NCBI RefSeq assembly: GCF_021730395.1
Contig: NC_069362.1
Coordinates: forward strand, 43,790,501-43,854,500
Source: Mercenaria mercenaria
Taxonomy: Eukaryota; Mollusca; Bivalvia; Venerida; Veneridae
DNA length: 64,000 nucleotides
Direction of reading: 5' to 3'
The translations under genes were made by a program, and so were the position numbers. Below, piece after piece: positions 11,901-21,432 of this stretch (positions are counted from its first letter, which is position 1; each line of letters starts with the position of its first letter). The notes under the pieces are model-generated. The model made no database searches. It saw nothing but the letters and a program-made list of their open reading frames with translations, and was not told the origin of the DNA.

Positions 11901-14000
11901 AGGGGATTGATTACCTGGCAAAATGAATATTCTCCTTGATGATTAGTCTTAAGGTAGAGGACCAACAATGGCAGTCAGTAATTTTACTTTGTTGCTTTTT
12001 TTTATTATTTGAAGCATAGCCGTTCAAAGTTGTCCAAAATCAAGTACTGTAAAATCATTGATATTTATAGGGCACTATTTTTTTTTGTTGATTTAGTTGC
12101 TGCATCAGTCAACAAAACTATAAGTGAAAATCTATGGTTACCTATGATAGCCTTTTGTGGCAAAGCCACGAAATTTCATACCCACAAAATTAAATGATTC
12201 CACAGTAAATTAGCTTTTTAGAACTGTTGTTTGCCCATAATTGATATATCTTACTTTAGTTTTAATTAATCAACAGTCTGAATTTTAGTGATAAATCTAT
12301 TTTGAAAATTTGAGTGATTACTCAGCCTACATCTTTATTTCAGATATACCACAAACTAGACAGTATAGAGTATATGATGAAGAACGTTCCACCTCCGGTC
12401 AAATGTACTGGCTCAACTAGAGATTTTATAATGAGGGTCAGAACTGCCTCGTTAGAGGTCAGTGAAAAACCTGTAACAAGGGCTTTGCTGTAAAATTACT
12501 ATTTAGGGACATTTGTTTACAAGTATATCACCACTTGAGTGTTTATTATACCTCAAGGTACAAAGTATTAAAGGCTACATAATGCAGACAGGTATGTTAA
12601 TCTGTTGGTCTGTCTGCCTGTAATAATTTTCAAAAGGCATATCTCAGAAAGCATGTAATGGATTGTTCAGATAACTACACAAACATTTTACAAAGAGATA
12701 CTGTCAAAACCTAGATCATTAGGTCTAAGGTAAAGGTCACACTTTAGGGTCAAGATTCAAATATTTTTCCACTCATAGCTCCTAAATCACTGGAAAGATT
12801 TTCATAAAACTTGCATCAATTATATACATATTATAGAGCACACATGCAGGTCACTGAGTTCAAGGTCAAGGTCATACTAGATCAAGTAGTTTTATTTTGT
12901 GTTCTTGCAATATCTTCTAAACTGCTGAAAGTATTTTTATAATACGAGCATCAGTTGTTTAACTCTTCAAGATGATACTAAGGGTAAAATCTTCAAGATG
13001 ATATTCAGTGAACTTAACTTCCCTTTATCAAAGTGACATCATGGGGTATTAATCAGTTTCAGTGATAACTTTAGTTTTAACTGACACCAATTTGATTTTG
13101 CAGTGCAAACTCTTTAGAGTAAGACTGAGGTTTGTTTGTTGTGCACAGGTAGTTACTAAGGAGAAGTTAATTTTCAAGGAAAATCTTTAGTGTGTCCATA
13201 ACATTCAAATTAATTTACAGGTTTATTCCTTCCTTTCATGTACTGTGCAATATGTATGTATGTACATAAATTACACAAGGGCCACCATCCAGCTGGCTTG
13301 TAGAATGTCAGTGGTTCCACCCAGGTGTGGGCCAGTGCCTGAAATAATACTGGGAAAAACACCTTCTCCATGAAAATCTGGAAAATCACCATATGTCCTA
13401 TAATTGTTCGGTCATGATGATAAAATAACCAAAACAAACAAACGTAATTTACACACACAAAGTCTAACCACAAATTCAAACCTGCAAGGTGTGACTGATA
13501 GGAGATTGCCTCTGTACAACAAATATAATTTGAGCCGTGCCATGAGAAAACCAACATAGTGGGTTTGCGACCAGCATGGATCCAGACCAGCCTGCGCATC
13601 CGCGCAGTCTGTTCAGGATCCATGCTGTTCGCTTTCAAAGCCTATAGCAATTAGTGAAACCGTTTGCGAACAGCATGGATCCTGACCTATGTTGGTTTTC
13701 TCATGGCGCGGCTCATTTGGGCTTACAAGTGATGTTGCTCTAGAGTGGTTGCATTGTTTTTCTGCAGAATATCTCATTGCAAAACTGATTAACATGATAT
13801 CGCAGATATTTTGATGCAGAGTATTTTTGTTACAGGGTGATCTTGACAGAGATGTGCTGTACAAGGACTGTATAAGCAAGGTGGATGATATCAGGGACCG
13901 TTTAGCAAATAGACCTACACGACTGAGGGAGAATTGTGATTTTGAATTTATAATGGACTGGATTATGACTGTTAGAGGCATAAGCTATAGAGTGACATAA
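2948..14000 (+). CDS. Two-domain polymerase-beta-type nucleotidyltransferase (RlaP-like), 612 aa, 12 coding exons
   Basis: Coding exons: 2948-3044, 4194-4397, 5655-5836, 6385-6544, 6939-7062, 7649-7772, 9026-9200, 9623-9798, 10715-10849, 11620-11802, 12344-12457 and 13836-14000. Phases agree at every join and give 1839 nt. An acceptor at 2918 lies upstream, so the 5' UTR is spliced. Residues 390-404 read GSYMYGLSTPTSDID, the nucleotidyl-transfer signature, with metal-binding candidates D402 and D404. The following helices and strands (YEARCFAEMLLKGS, LVYKDDHNYMSPAWKAL) resemble the RlaP/PF10127 family of RNA-repair-associated nucleotidyltransferases. Residues 101-270 look like a second, older copy: WYGCTQKERGEHAKYN in place of the active site, then YACELYHFVQFIAKG and ETEQWKQL matching the same later elements, but without the aspartates. 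The substrate is unknown. No signal peptide or membrane segment is visible. The family call is from motifs and is good for the C-terminal half, less sure for the N-terminal half. Confidence 0.85.
3316..3550. mobile_element. Palindromic MITE, family 1 (GAGCCGCGCC ends), full length
   Basis: A 235-bp near-perfect palindrome. Both arms of about 110 bp start GAGCCGCGCCATGAGAAAAC and meet at a short loop near TTCCAATAGG. It lies in intron 1 of the nucleotidyltransferase gene. Further copies are at 8148-8365, 13532-13714 and 20619-20853. It has no coding capacity. Confidence 0.85.
4194..4397 (+). other. Exon 2 of the nucleotidyltransferase gene (start of exon decides frame)
   Basis: Two AG acceptors lie close together, at 4193 and 4201. 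Only the first (TTTTGCAG, exon from 4194) joins exon 1, which ends in phase 1, to the long open frame KCVDTLENLRS. The second would shift the frame. Confidence 0.75.
4433..4651 (+). mobile_element. MITE, family 2 (TTTACCCTGCTAAATTTCT ends)
   Basis: About 220 bp, starting CTTTACCCTGCTAAATTTCT and ending in GCAGGCTGAAGGTT, with a palindromic core around GATCAGCCTGCACGTCCATG. Other copies: 4791-5001 (inverted), 6092-6293, 30164-30365, 36340-36561 and 37460-37669. Confidence 0.75.
4791..5001 (-). mobile_element. MITE, family 2, inverted copy
   Basis: Starts TTAACCTTTAGCCTGCTGGC and ends TTTAGCAGGGTAAAGGTTAA. It faces the copy at 4433-4651 across about 140 bp, so a transcript of this intron could form a long hairpin. 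Confidence 0.75.
5988..6293. mobile_element. SINE fragment followed by family 2 MITE
   Basis: 5988-6090 matches the body of the local SINE (CATTTGCCCCCAGC, then GGCTCTATCCAGGCCCGC and CTGAAATAATGCC). It abuts a family 2 MITE at 6092-6293 that starts TTAACCTTTGTCCTGCTAAA. Both lie in intron 3 of the nucleotidyltransferase gene. Confidence 0.6.
8148..8365. mobile_element. Palindromic MITE, family 1, slightly deleted
   Basis: 218 bp, same ends and arms as 3316-3550, with a small gap in the right arm around GACTGGTATGGATCC. It lies in intron 6 of the nucleotidyltransferase gene. Confidence 0.8.
8727..8949. mobile_element. MITE with TACTGTAAAAGCAGAAATTT ends
   Basis: Inverted ends TACTGTAAAAGCAGAAATTT and GCGAAAATATTTGCTTTAACAG..A, consistent with TA duplication. 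The interior alternates TTCGCGAGG-type phrases in both orientations. A second copy is at 61555-61773. Confidence 0.7.
9430..9556 (-). repeat. tRNA-derived SINE fragment
   Basis: On the minus strand a box-A-like AGTGGTACAGGAGAG is followed at tRNA-like spacing by the box-B-like GGGTCTGAATCCC. This suggests the head of a tRNA-derived SINE. It sits in intron 7 of the nucleotidyltransferase gene. Confidence 0.4.
10026..10545. mobile_element. TIR repeat (AAACCTG ends) split by a CACTG element
   Basis: The outer repeat starts CAGTCAAACCTGTATTAAG and ends in GCTAATGCAGGTTT. It is interrupted at 10139-10492 by another element. An uninterrupted relative is at 50408-50572. Confidence 0.6.
10139..10492. 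mobile_element. CACTG-ended MITE nested in the AAACCTG repeat
   Basis: Ends are CACTGCTGAAAAATG and CATATTTTTCGCAGTG, with inner inverted phrases of GTATACGGGAGT type. It is flanked on both sides by TTA. CACTR termini with a 3-bp duplication suggest the CACTA (EnSpm) superfamily. It has no coding frame. Confidence 0.65.
11001..11008. promoter_or_regulatory. Perfect CRE-like palindrome TGACGTCA
   Basis: A consensus CREB/ATF site inside intron 9. A chance match is quite possible in a window of this size; no other promoter signal adjoins it. Confidence 0.2.
11208..11380. mobile_element. MITE of the ACTGTAAAATCATTAATA family
   Basis: Begins ACTGTAAAATCATTAATATT and contains the typical GTGGG/CCACAAAATT phrases. 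The right end is eroded. Relatives: 12045-12207, 14405-14520, 26794-26984, 32663-32835, 33339-33510, 37330-37436, 59655-59832 and 63080-63187. Confidence 0.55.
12045..12207. mobile_element. MITE of the ACTGTAAAATCATTAATA family
   Basis: Starts TACTGTAAAATCATTGATAT and ends AAATGATTCCACAGTA, an imperfect inverse. It is in intron 10 of the nucleotidyltransferase gene. Confidence 0.65.
13268..13442 (+). repeat. SINE fragment
   Basis: Contains CCATCCAGCTGGCTTG, CAGTGGTTCCACCCAGGTG, GCCTGAAATAATAC and a tail of ACCAAAACAAACAAAC, the same body as the SINE at 14531-14757. Confidence 0.6.
13532..13714. mobile_element. Palindromic MITE, family 1, right arm shortened
   Basis: 183 bp with family 1 ends. 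It is flanked by ATTT on both sides (13528-13531 and 13715-13718), which fits a 4-bp target duplication. About 50 bp of the right arm are missing. It lies 120 bp before the last exon of the nucleotidyltransferase gene. Confidence 0.8.
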
Positions 14001-14404
14001 AATTCCTTATACAGTTGAAACTGTGATAAAAAGCCATCTATGAACGCAGACAGATTGGTTCATTTCATTGTCGATATTATCATTTATATCGTAACTAGTG
14101 AATATTTTGGCTTCTTAGGGCATGGTGTTTGTATACGTATTGATGGTATTTTAGGTTAAAACATAAAAGTATAATATTTTTTTTTCATGAAAGTGTATAC
14201 ATTTTCAATGTAAAAACTGGTTGGACAGCACTTATAATCAGAACTTTAAGGAATGATGACTGTTAAGATAGGAAAAACTATTTCATTTAATAGCTTCATA
14301 TTGTAAAAGTCTTTTGTTTCACAACAAGATTAACAGAGAACGGGTTTTACTGTATTAATCATGTCGAAAATATTTCAAGGTACAGTCTGTCTTAACAGTA
14401 GATA

Positions 14405-14520
14405 CTGCAAAATCATAAATTTTTGCTGGGGACTAATTTGCATGAATTTCGTGGTTGAGTGTGAAATTGAGTCAATGCATGAAATTTAATCCCAGTGAGG
14501 CAGAAAAAATCACATTAATT
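14405..14520. mobile_element. MITE fragment, ACTGTAAAATCATTAATA family
   Basis: Reads ACTGCAAAATCATAAATTTT, then TGGGGACTAATTTGCATGAA and a family-like TTTAATCCCAGTG. Only one clear end. Confidence 0.45.
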
Positions 14521-14530
14521 TTATGTTAGA

Positions 14531-14757
14531 GGGGCCTCCGTGCCAGAGTGGTTAAGGTCGCTGACTTCAAATCACTTGCCCCTCATCAATATTGATTGGA
14601 GCCCCACTAAGAAAGCTATCTAGCTGGCTTACGGAAGGTCGGTGGTTCTACCCAGGTGCCCGCCCACGGATGGGCACCTTTGGTCTTCCTCCAACGTCAA
14701 AGCTGGAATATGACCTATATTTGTGTCGCCGCGATGTTAAACCCAACAAAAACAAAT
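14531..14757 (+). repeat. tRNA-derived SINE, near full length
   Basis: The head GGGGCCTCCGTGCCAGAGTG resembles a box A region (TGCCAGAGTGGTTAAGGT) of a type II tRNA. Then come GATTGGAGCCCC, a conserved body (AGCTATCTAGCTGGCTTACG, GGTGGTTCTACCCAGGTGCC) and a tail of GATGTTAAACCCAACAAAAA. Relatives in the window: 5988-6090, 13268-13442, 16238-16440, 32815-33035 and 58370-58530. Confidence 0.7.
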
Positions 14758-14774
14758 CAAAGGCCTGAATGGCC

Positions 14775-15810
14775 TGAGTCGGCTGATGATTGATGTACTG
14801 ACAGTATAGTCTACCAGTTTCAGTTTGTTTTTAGTTTTTTTCTCAAAATTTCATAACACAGCTCGATATTTACCCAAAATATTATATCCGGATACGATTA
14901 CACTTTTCTCCAGTTTGAACAATATATTTTACAAATTGTGATGATACGAAGACATTTAGCAGCAATTGGCAGTATCTGACATTGAAGTTTACGGTTAAAT
15001 TACCTCTTATTTAAATCTTTTCATAAAAAAGTTATTTCGTTTCGCAGCCAAACATAGACGATCTACTTTCGATTTCAAAAACTACAAGAAAATACAATTT
15101 AATGTTTCGCCGATTTGTTTATTTCTCGAAAAATAAGAATTAAAATCATTTTTAATATCTGTAGTAACTAAACAAACCAGTAAGAGCTTCTTCTTCCGAT
15201 AATTTATCCGTTTACTGACTGCAAAATTCATGTGTGTGTGTAGAAACCCATGCAAAGTTTATAAAAAATCATATGATGCGTGTATACGTTCAATGTGTGA
15301 GAATTAAGGCTGATCGGGATCGGCTATGTTACCTAACGCATCTAGACGATTCAGATTTTGTTTTTTTAAAAGCATTGTGTGCATTTCCGTAATTTTATAT
15401 ACGTTTTTATATGCTTAGAAATTATTAGACATGCGTATTTGCATTATTTCTATACGTAATTTACGCTAATACGCATCTTATCTGGAGCCCTGTGGAACTA
15501 TTTTTTGTCTTTCGCTGGATGTTACGCAAGCTTTGTAAGCCTGCGCAATTCATAAAATGCACATTTATGCTTAATGAGTTACATTCGAGTATTGCACAAT
15601 TACAAGTCATAAATATGACAGATTACATCGTATATTGGTCATAACAAAGGGAATTCACACAACTTAACTTCATTCATGCAGTGAACTGTTTGAAGTTTGA
15701 GAAATCTAATGGAACTACATCCCTTCACTGTGTTATTTGGTCCGTTTAGACTTAGAGAATCGTTGGATAGCAAGGACTCGTCAAAACGATTTCATCGTTT
15801 AGCCGACTCA
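14775..15810 (+). mobile_element. 1.04-kb TIR element (TGAGTCGGCT ends), copy 1
   Basis: Begins TGAGTCGGCT and ends AGCCGACTCA. It has no transposase frame. An inverted copy lies at 35024-36038. Similarity between the copies continues about 20 bp outside the left TIR (CAAAGGCCTGAATGGCC), so the true end may be slightly further out. Confidence 0.7.
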
Positions 15811-16237
15811 AAAATCATTTTATATTTGTAATTTTATATCCCAACAGAACAGCCATTTTGACCCAAACCAGCAATTCTAGGCCCAAGATGATAAAATTGA
15901 GGAAAGAAGATACAATATCTGGTGCAATATATTAAATAAATCTTGCTTACATTACTGTGAAATGTTGACCAAATGATATTGTACAATATTATGCATGTGA
16001 TAATAATCTACTATATATTGTTAATGTTTTTCTCAAAGATTTTTTAACTATTGCAGCTATTGTTGTGACAATATACGTTTGAATCTATGTAATTAATGTT
16101 TTTGCAATTTTTGTATTTATTGTACTTTATATCAGTGTAATACCTCCAAAATAGCTGTACAATTTTGATTTTAAACAAAATTAATATTAAAGTGATTTAC
16201 ATGTGTGCACTGTAAGTTGGTTCTTTTTTCATTTCAA
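15811..16237. other. AT-rich intergenic DNA, nothing recognised
   Basis: No exon or repeat end could be supported. It may hold 3' UTR of the gene ending at 14000 if transcription runs through the repeats. Confidence 0.4.
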
Positions 16238-16440
16238 GGGAACACCATTGCAGAGTAGTTAGTGGCTGACTTTGAATCTCATGCCCCCACACCATGGTGA
16301 ATTTGAGCATGCTCAGGTCATCATGTTAGGATGTCAGCCAACTGGCTTGACAAAGGGGTCAGTGGTTCTACCCAGATGCCTGCCCCTGACTGAAAAAAAA
16401 TGTACGGAGGGGCCTCATTCTCCGCCATTAAAGCTATAGC
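16238..16440 (+). repeat. SINE copy, diverged
   Basis: Shares GCAGAGTAGTTAGTGGCTGA, CATGCCCCCAC, CCAACTGGCTTGACAAAGG and GTGGTTCTACCCAGATGCC with the SINE at 14531-14757. Confidence 0.6.
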
Positions 16441-16833
16441 TAACATAAGTATGACTAAATTGTATCTGCATGATGTAATATGCAGTGCAAGTCAAAAAAT
16501 GAAGCTGTTGTCATTTCAATGTAATCGTCCTCCTCTTGCCTGCAAAAGAAATAATCATACAAAATACATAGACTCAGTGATTATGAACAGTTTCTCATTG
16601 AAAGTTGTCTTGGTTCAGGGAAACTTAACTTTTACACAAGTGTTTAGCTACATTTAATTAGATGTCATTGTGACTGTTGAGTGCATGTCCAGATCATTGG
16701 CAAGGCTTAATTCAAAGACAGGTCTGAAAACCCAGATTTACAACTATGGACCTTGTTGATGGAACCTCAAGAAATATGTTTATGTTAATTAATGAAAAAT
16801 TGCTACAAAGGGTTATAAAGCCTAGTGGTTTTT

Positions 16834-17490
16834 ATACGCCTGTCTGAAAGACGGGACATATTATGGGAACGCCCTTTCCGGGCAGACAGCATCCACAAAC
16901 TTTGTCCAGAGCATTTCTTCTTCATGCATGGAGGGATTTTGATGTAACTTGGCACAAATGTTTACCATTATGAGACGGAGTGTATTGCACAAGGAACAGG
17001 TCTCTAGGTCTAAGGTCAAGGTCACACTTGGAGGCCAAAGGTCAGATACAAGAATGACTGTCTGGAGCATTTCTTCTTCAGGCATAGAGGCCTGAGGGAT
17101 TTTGATGTAACTTAACACAAATGTTCACCACCATGAGATGGAGTGTCATGCTCAAGAACCAGTTCCTAGGTCTAAGGTCAAAAGTCACACTTAGAGGTCA
17201 AAGGTCAAATTGAAGAATGACTGTCTGAAGCATTTATCTTCATGCACAGAGGGATTTTGATGTAACTTGGCACAATTGTTCACCATCATGAGACAGAGTG
17301 TCATACGCAAGGTCCAGGTCTAAGGTCAAGGTCACACTAATAGGTCAAAGGTCAGATACAAGAATGACAACTTTGTCCGGAGCAATGGAGGGATTTTGAT
17401 GTAACTTGGCACAATTGTTCACAATCATGAGACAGAGTGTCATGCACAAAAATTGGGTCCCTAGGTCTAAGGTCAAGGTCACACTTGTTA
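16834..17490 (+). mobile_element. Helentron-like (HINE) element with tandem core, 3' end missing
   Basis: The left end is a T-run then ATACGCCTGTCTGAAAGACG. It is followed by about four units of roughly 155 bp, each with GGGATTTTGATGTAACTTGG and CTAAGGTCAAGGTCACACTT. The expected 3' hairpin plus CTTG end is not seen. Short frames here are by-products of the tandem units. Confidence 0.6.
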
Positions 17491-17504
17491 TCAAATATGT
17501 AACA

Positions 17505-17735
17505 AACAGCCGGTTTATTAAATATTTTATAAACACACTGATTTATGAAATGGCTTAAAAGCACATTTGTTTATCAAATGTCATAATAAACACACTGGTT
17601 TATTAAATATTCTGTTATGAAATATAAACACACTGGTTTGTCAAATATAAACAAACTTGTTTAACAATTTTATAAACACACTAATTTATTAAGTATCTTA
17701 TAATTCATCAGTTTTTCAAATATGGCTGGCATGCC
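17505..17735. repeat. Degenerate AT-rich minisatellite
   Basis: The phrase AAACACACTGGTTTATTAAA recurs five or six times with drift and irregular spacing. Confidence 0.55.
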
Positions 17736-18233
17736 TACAGAAAAATATACAGATAAATGGAACAGTTCTTGTAACTACGTGTCTAGTCAATTAATCAATG
17801 AAGCTGAATTTGGCACGCTGTCTCTATACAATATGTAAACACCAGTACTATTGATGTCTTGAATATTTGATGAGGTACTGTAGATCACCTTGGGATATAC
17901 ATTTGTATTTTGTTTAATACCATTACAGGGGGAGTTAAGATTTTTATGAAATGCATTGATACGTATGTCTACCATTTTACTCAGATTAAAGAAAAGCACA
18001 GTCATTTTATTAAGCAATAACTTTCCACATAAAAGATGTTATCTGACATTTAATACAATATCAGAAAATATTTGGCAAATCATTCAGTCAATGAATTGAA
18101 TACCTGGTAATGATAAGTACAATAAATTAAAATAGATTAAATTTGTTGTAAATGGCTTTCTACTGATGAAAAAAGAAGAAACATAATATTGCACACATTT
18201 TCATGAAAGCACTGACAGCTTTTTAACTGAATC

Positions 18234-18239
18234 TTTATT
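18234..18239 (-). terminator. Possible polyadenylation signal of the BTB-Kelch gene
   Basis: AATAAA on the minus strand, about 210 bp after the stop codon at 18447. The position is plausible, but other AATAAA-like sites exist nearby. Confidence 0.35.
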
Positions 18240-18446
18240 AGTTTAATAATGAAATTAATTTGGATCCGGAATTTTTATTTGTATTTAGCTTCTAAATTTT
18301 CTCTGAATGACAAGGGCACAAGGTTATAGACCCAGTTTGATTGGTTGATTCTGTTAACAATTTTCAAATTAACCAATGGGAGGGCAGGATTTAGAGACTG
18401 GTCTTCAACCTCTGTTTTATAACCTTGGACCTTGGTATTTTTAAGT

Positions 18447-20561
18447 TCAGTTTCTCACATTTGTCCATCTTGGACTGTAATTTTTTCTCATGGACTCCTC
18501 AACTGTCATATACTCATTAGTTAGAAACTTTCTACTGACATGCATTGAGCTTGCAAATAATTGATTTGTCTCCTTTTTGAATGGCAGTTTGAACTGTGAT
18601 ACTTTCACTTGCTTTTTTGTGTTAAGATCAAATTTGTGAATGGCGTCAGTTTCTCCAATCATGGAATAACCACCCATGATGTATATGGCATTTTGATGAT
18701 ACAAAGTAGCAAAACCCATAAGCTGAGACCCTTTGGTTTCATTGATAGTGCTTGGGGCTGAGTCCTCGTTGTAGTGAATCATTTTGCCATTTGGACATGT
18801 TATGTACACGTCTCTGTTCGAACTGCATGCCATCGCTAAACTAAGGGTGAATGGAAGATTATGATACAACTTTGTGCATGTCTGGGTGATAGTATCAAAA
18901 CACTGAATGTCCTTGACATAAACTCCTGCTAAACTGCCAATTGAACCACCAAAAGTATAAACTCTGGACTTGATTGTTGTAAAGGCGGAGTCATAGGTCG
19001 GAATTTCCATGTTTCCAACTTTCGTCCAACATGTTTGTTTAATATCATACTTTTCAATACTTTGCAATACAGTGAAAGCTTCTGAAGACACACCTGAACC
19101 TCCAAGGACATAAACAGCGCCATCTACAAACCCAGTTGCATGTGAATGTCTTCCTGTTGTCATGTCTGCAAGCTGGGTCCATTTATTTTCAGAAAGGGAG
19201 AATTTGTAAAAACTGTAAGGAATTGAGGTCCCCCCTGACATGTAAATAGAATCTTCTGTTGAACAAGTAGAGAACCCTGTTCCACCTGCACATTTAGTGT
19301 TTGGTTCCATTGTATACCATTTCTTCTGCAATAGGCTATAGCACCCCACCTCTACGCCAGACAACATTGAACTTCTCTTTAACACAACAAAAACTTTTTC
19401 TTTTCTTGGATTACAAGTTGAATCCCCTTTCAAAGTGTTTGTATTTTTCTCTTTTAAAGCATTCTGAATCAATTTCTGACTTTCGACTTGAGATTTCACA
19501 AGTTTATTACTCTTTAAAATTTCCTCTAAGTATGTCCTATCTACCAAGGACAGTCTTACCTCGAGCAACAATTTACCAAGATTTTCTGGTTGATCATTGT
19601 TTGAAACCCAGCCAAGTGCAAATTGCAATACTTCTTTTTCATCATTTATGTTCAGATTATCTTCTCTCAGTAGGTTCTGAACATCTGTGACATTCATGTT
19701 TCTTTGTAGCTTTAAATGGTTTATGTTGTTGTAGTTTTCAACGAGAAATTTCCATGCTCCATTAGCAAGTAATGAGCAGTTGTATGCTGTCCCAAGTTTC
19801 CAGATATCAACACAGTTACTTGTGTCAATTTGCATTAAAAGGAATTCTTCGCACAAGTTTTGTAAGGTTTCTACTTGCAAATAAACTGCTGCCAAAAGCA
19901 GATCTTGTGCATTAGATATGTTCAGTGGATTCTTCCCAGTGTATATATAATTGAGCACAGTAGAAAATGTTTCAGGTTCAATCCCTTGCACAGTAATCAC
20001 TTTGTCAGTTTCTTCTTTCATTCCAGAAGTGAACATTACTTGGAAATAAGAAGACATTGCAGCCAGCATGATTTTGTGACAGACATACAGTTTAGTTCCT
20101 ATTCTAATAGTTACATCTGAACATAGTCTAGTGTCTTTCAATAATTTTGGAATTTCCATCTCGAAAACTAGATTCCGCAAATATTTTAGCTCAAGATTTA
20201 CAACATTTTGTACAGACTCTCCTTTAGAAACTTTCTTTTTACGAATTCTTTGATCAACACATAAGTCAAGATGCAGTGATTTTATGATTTCTGTGACCCT
20301 GACTCCAATTTCAACATCCCCATCATACAGAAATTCCACCAGATTCTCAATATCTGATTCCCCATACCCATCTGCTGAAACCTCCCACTGTCCACTGCTG
20401 TTTTTATTAGACTCCCGAATGTGGGATGAAAATATGGCAAGTACAAGTTTATGAAGAGCGACAGGTTTTTGCTGGGTTAACACTTGTGCATCCAGAAGAT
20501 ACTGATCATGTCTTCGATCAGCAAGCTTCTTTGCTAAGTATCTGAAGTGTGAATTTGCCAT
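18447..20561 (-). CDS. BTB-BACK-Kelch protein with extra N-terminal BTB-like domain, 704 aa
   Basis: One uninterrupted frame. KLHL proteins are usually substrate adaptors of Cullin-3 ubiquitin ligases: the BTB-BACK part binds Cul3 and the Kelch propeller binds the substrate. Residues about 136-242 form a clear BTB domain (CSDVTIRIGTKLYVCHKIML, SGMKEETDKVITVQGIEP). About 247-345 is BACK (CVDIWKLGTAYNC). From about 390 there are Kelch blades with GG motifs (SIYMSGG, AVYVLGG, RVYTFGG, AIYIMGG). Residues 20-100 also look BTB-like (ALHKLVLAIFSSH, ENLVEFLYDGDV), which ordinary KLHLs lack. The frame is open 15 codons further up to 20606, but the sequence before codon 16 reads TTTTATTTTCAG, a splice acceptor. 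I therefore place the start at MANSHFRYLA and expect an upstream non-coding exon. The nearest KLHL number is not clear to me. Confidence 0.85.
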   Translation of the reverse strand: MANSHFRYLAKKLADRRHDQYLLDAQVLTQQKPVALHKLVLAIFSSHIRESNKNSSGQWEVSADGYGESDIENLVEFLYDGDVEIGVRVTEIIKSLHLDLCVDQRIRKKKVSKGESVQNVVNLELKYLRNLVFEMEIPKLLKDTRLCSDVTIRIGTKLYVCHKIMLAAMSSYFQVMFTSGMKEETDKVITVQGIEPETFSTVLNYIYTGKNPLNISNAQDLLLAAVYLQVETLQNLCEEFLLMQIDTSNCVDIWKLGTAYNCSLLANGAWKFLVENYNNINHLKLQRNMNVTDVQNLLREDNLNINDEKEVLQFALGWVSNNDQPENLGKLLLEVRLSLVDRTYLEEILKSNKLVKSQVESQKLIQNALKEKNTNTLKGDSTCNPRKEKVFVVLKRSSMLSGVEVGCYSLLQKKWYTMEPNTKCAGGTGFSTCSTEDSIYMSGGTSIPYSFYKFSLSENKWTQLADMTTGRHSHATGFVDGAVYVLGGSGVSSEAFTVLQSIEKYDIKQTCWTKVGNMEIPTYDSAFTTIKSRVYTFGGSIGSLAGVYVKDIQCFDTITQTCTKLYHNLPFTLSLAMACSSNRDVYITCPNGKMIHYNEDSAPSTINETKGSQLMGFATLYHQNAIYIMGGYSMIGETDAIHKFDLNTKKQVKVSQFKLPFKKETNQLFASSMHVSRKFLTNEYMTVEESMRKNYSPRWTNVRN

Positions 20562-20618
20562 CTTTATGCTGAAAATAAAATTGACAGATGAATTTAAAGT
20601 GGTCATTTGCTATAATAT

Positions 20619-20853
20619 GAGCCATGCCATGGGAAAACCAACATAGTGGGTATGCGACCAGCATGGATCCAGACCAGCCTGCGCATCCGCGCAGTCTGGT
20701 CAGGCTCCATGCTGTTCGCTTTTAAAGCCTATTGGAATTGGAGAAACTGTTAGCGAACAGCATGGATCCTGACCAGACTGCGCGGATGCGCAGGCTGGTC
20801 TGGATCCATGCTGGTCGCAAAGCCACTATGTTGGTTTTCTCATGGCACGGCTC
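20619..20853. mobile_element. Palindromic MITE, family 1, full length with ATAT duplication
   Basis: 235 bp with family 1 ends, flanked by ATAT at 20615-20618 and 20854-20857. It lies about 50 bp upstream of the first coding exon of the BTB-Kelch gene, so within its 5' intron or promoter. Confidence 0.85.
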
Positions 20854-20984
20854 ATATACATCAAAAAGTATTATAAATACTTATTAAGAGGTTTGGTATG
20901 TAGTCGCAAACTAAATTAAATTTCCTGTTGGAAATAAGCCATAAGGCTTTTACAGGTTATCCTGTGTTTCATAATAGTACACTA

Positions 20985-21113
20985 TAGTCACCAAAAAATG
21001 GTTGTGATATCTAAACTGTGTTATGATATGTGCTATAGAAATGTGTGATATTTGTTGTGACAGTATGACCTATATATTTGCAAGAATAAATCTTATCTAT
21101 CTATCTATCTAAC
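20985..21113 (+). repeat. 3' tail of a non-LTR element with (TCTA)n
   Basis: A short stretch ends in GCAAGAATAAATC followed by TTATCTATCTATCTATCTA. This resembles the microsatellite 3' tails of CR1-like LINEs or their SINEs. No coding part remains. Confidence 0.4.
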
Positions 21114-21432
21114 CTGTGCAGCATTGTCTAAGATGAACCCATATAACCAGGAATGTCTAATACGTATCATTTGTTCCAGATATAACTGATGCAATCTATA
21201 TGACTAAGTCTAAGTATTTCACCAATATTTAATTAATAATTAAATGTCAATGATAAATAACTTCAAAAAATATATTTGTTTACCAAAGTAAATATGGAGT
21301 TTATCTGTTTTTAACGTTTCCCTTAACACTAAATTCTGTTTTCTTTCTCTTTTTTTTTTTGTATTAAAACAAGCATGTAATACCAGAATTATCAAAACCG
21401 GAAATTTGACAGCTATTTGTTGACATAATCAC

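Noticed and set aside
14531-14610. Possible genuine tRNA gene
   Set aside because: The box A region is good, but the rest does not fold as a complete cloverleaf, and the sequence continues into a SINE body and tail.
16861-17564. Several minus-strand frames with LDLRPRD or TLDLE phrases
   Set aside because: They arise from the AAGGTCAAGGTCAC tandem units and recur with each unit.
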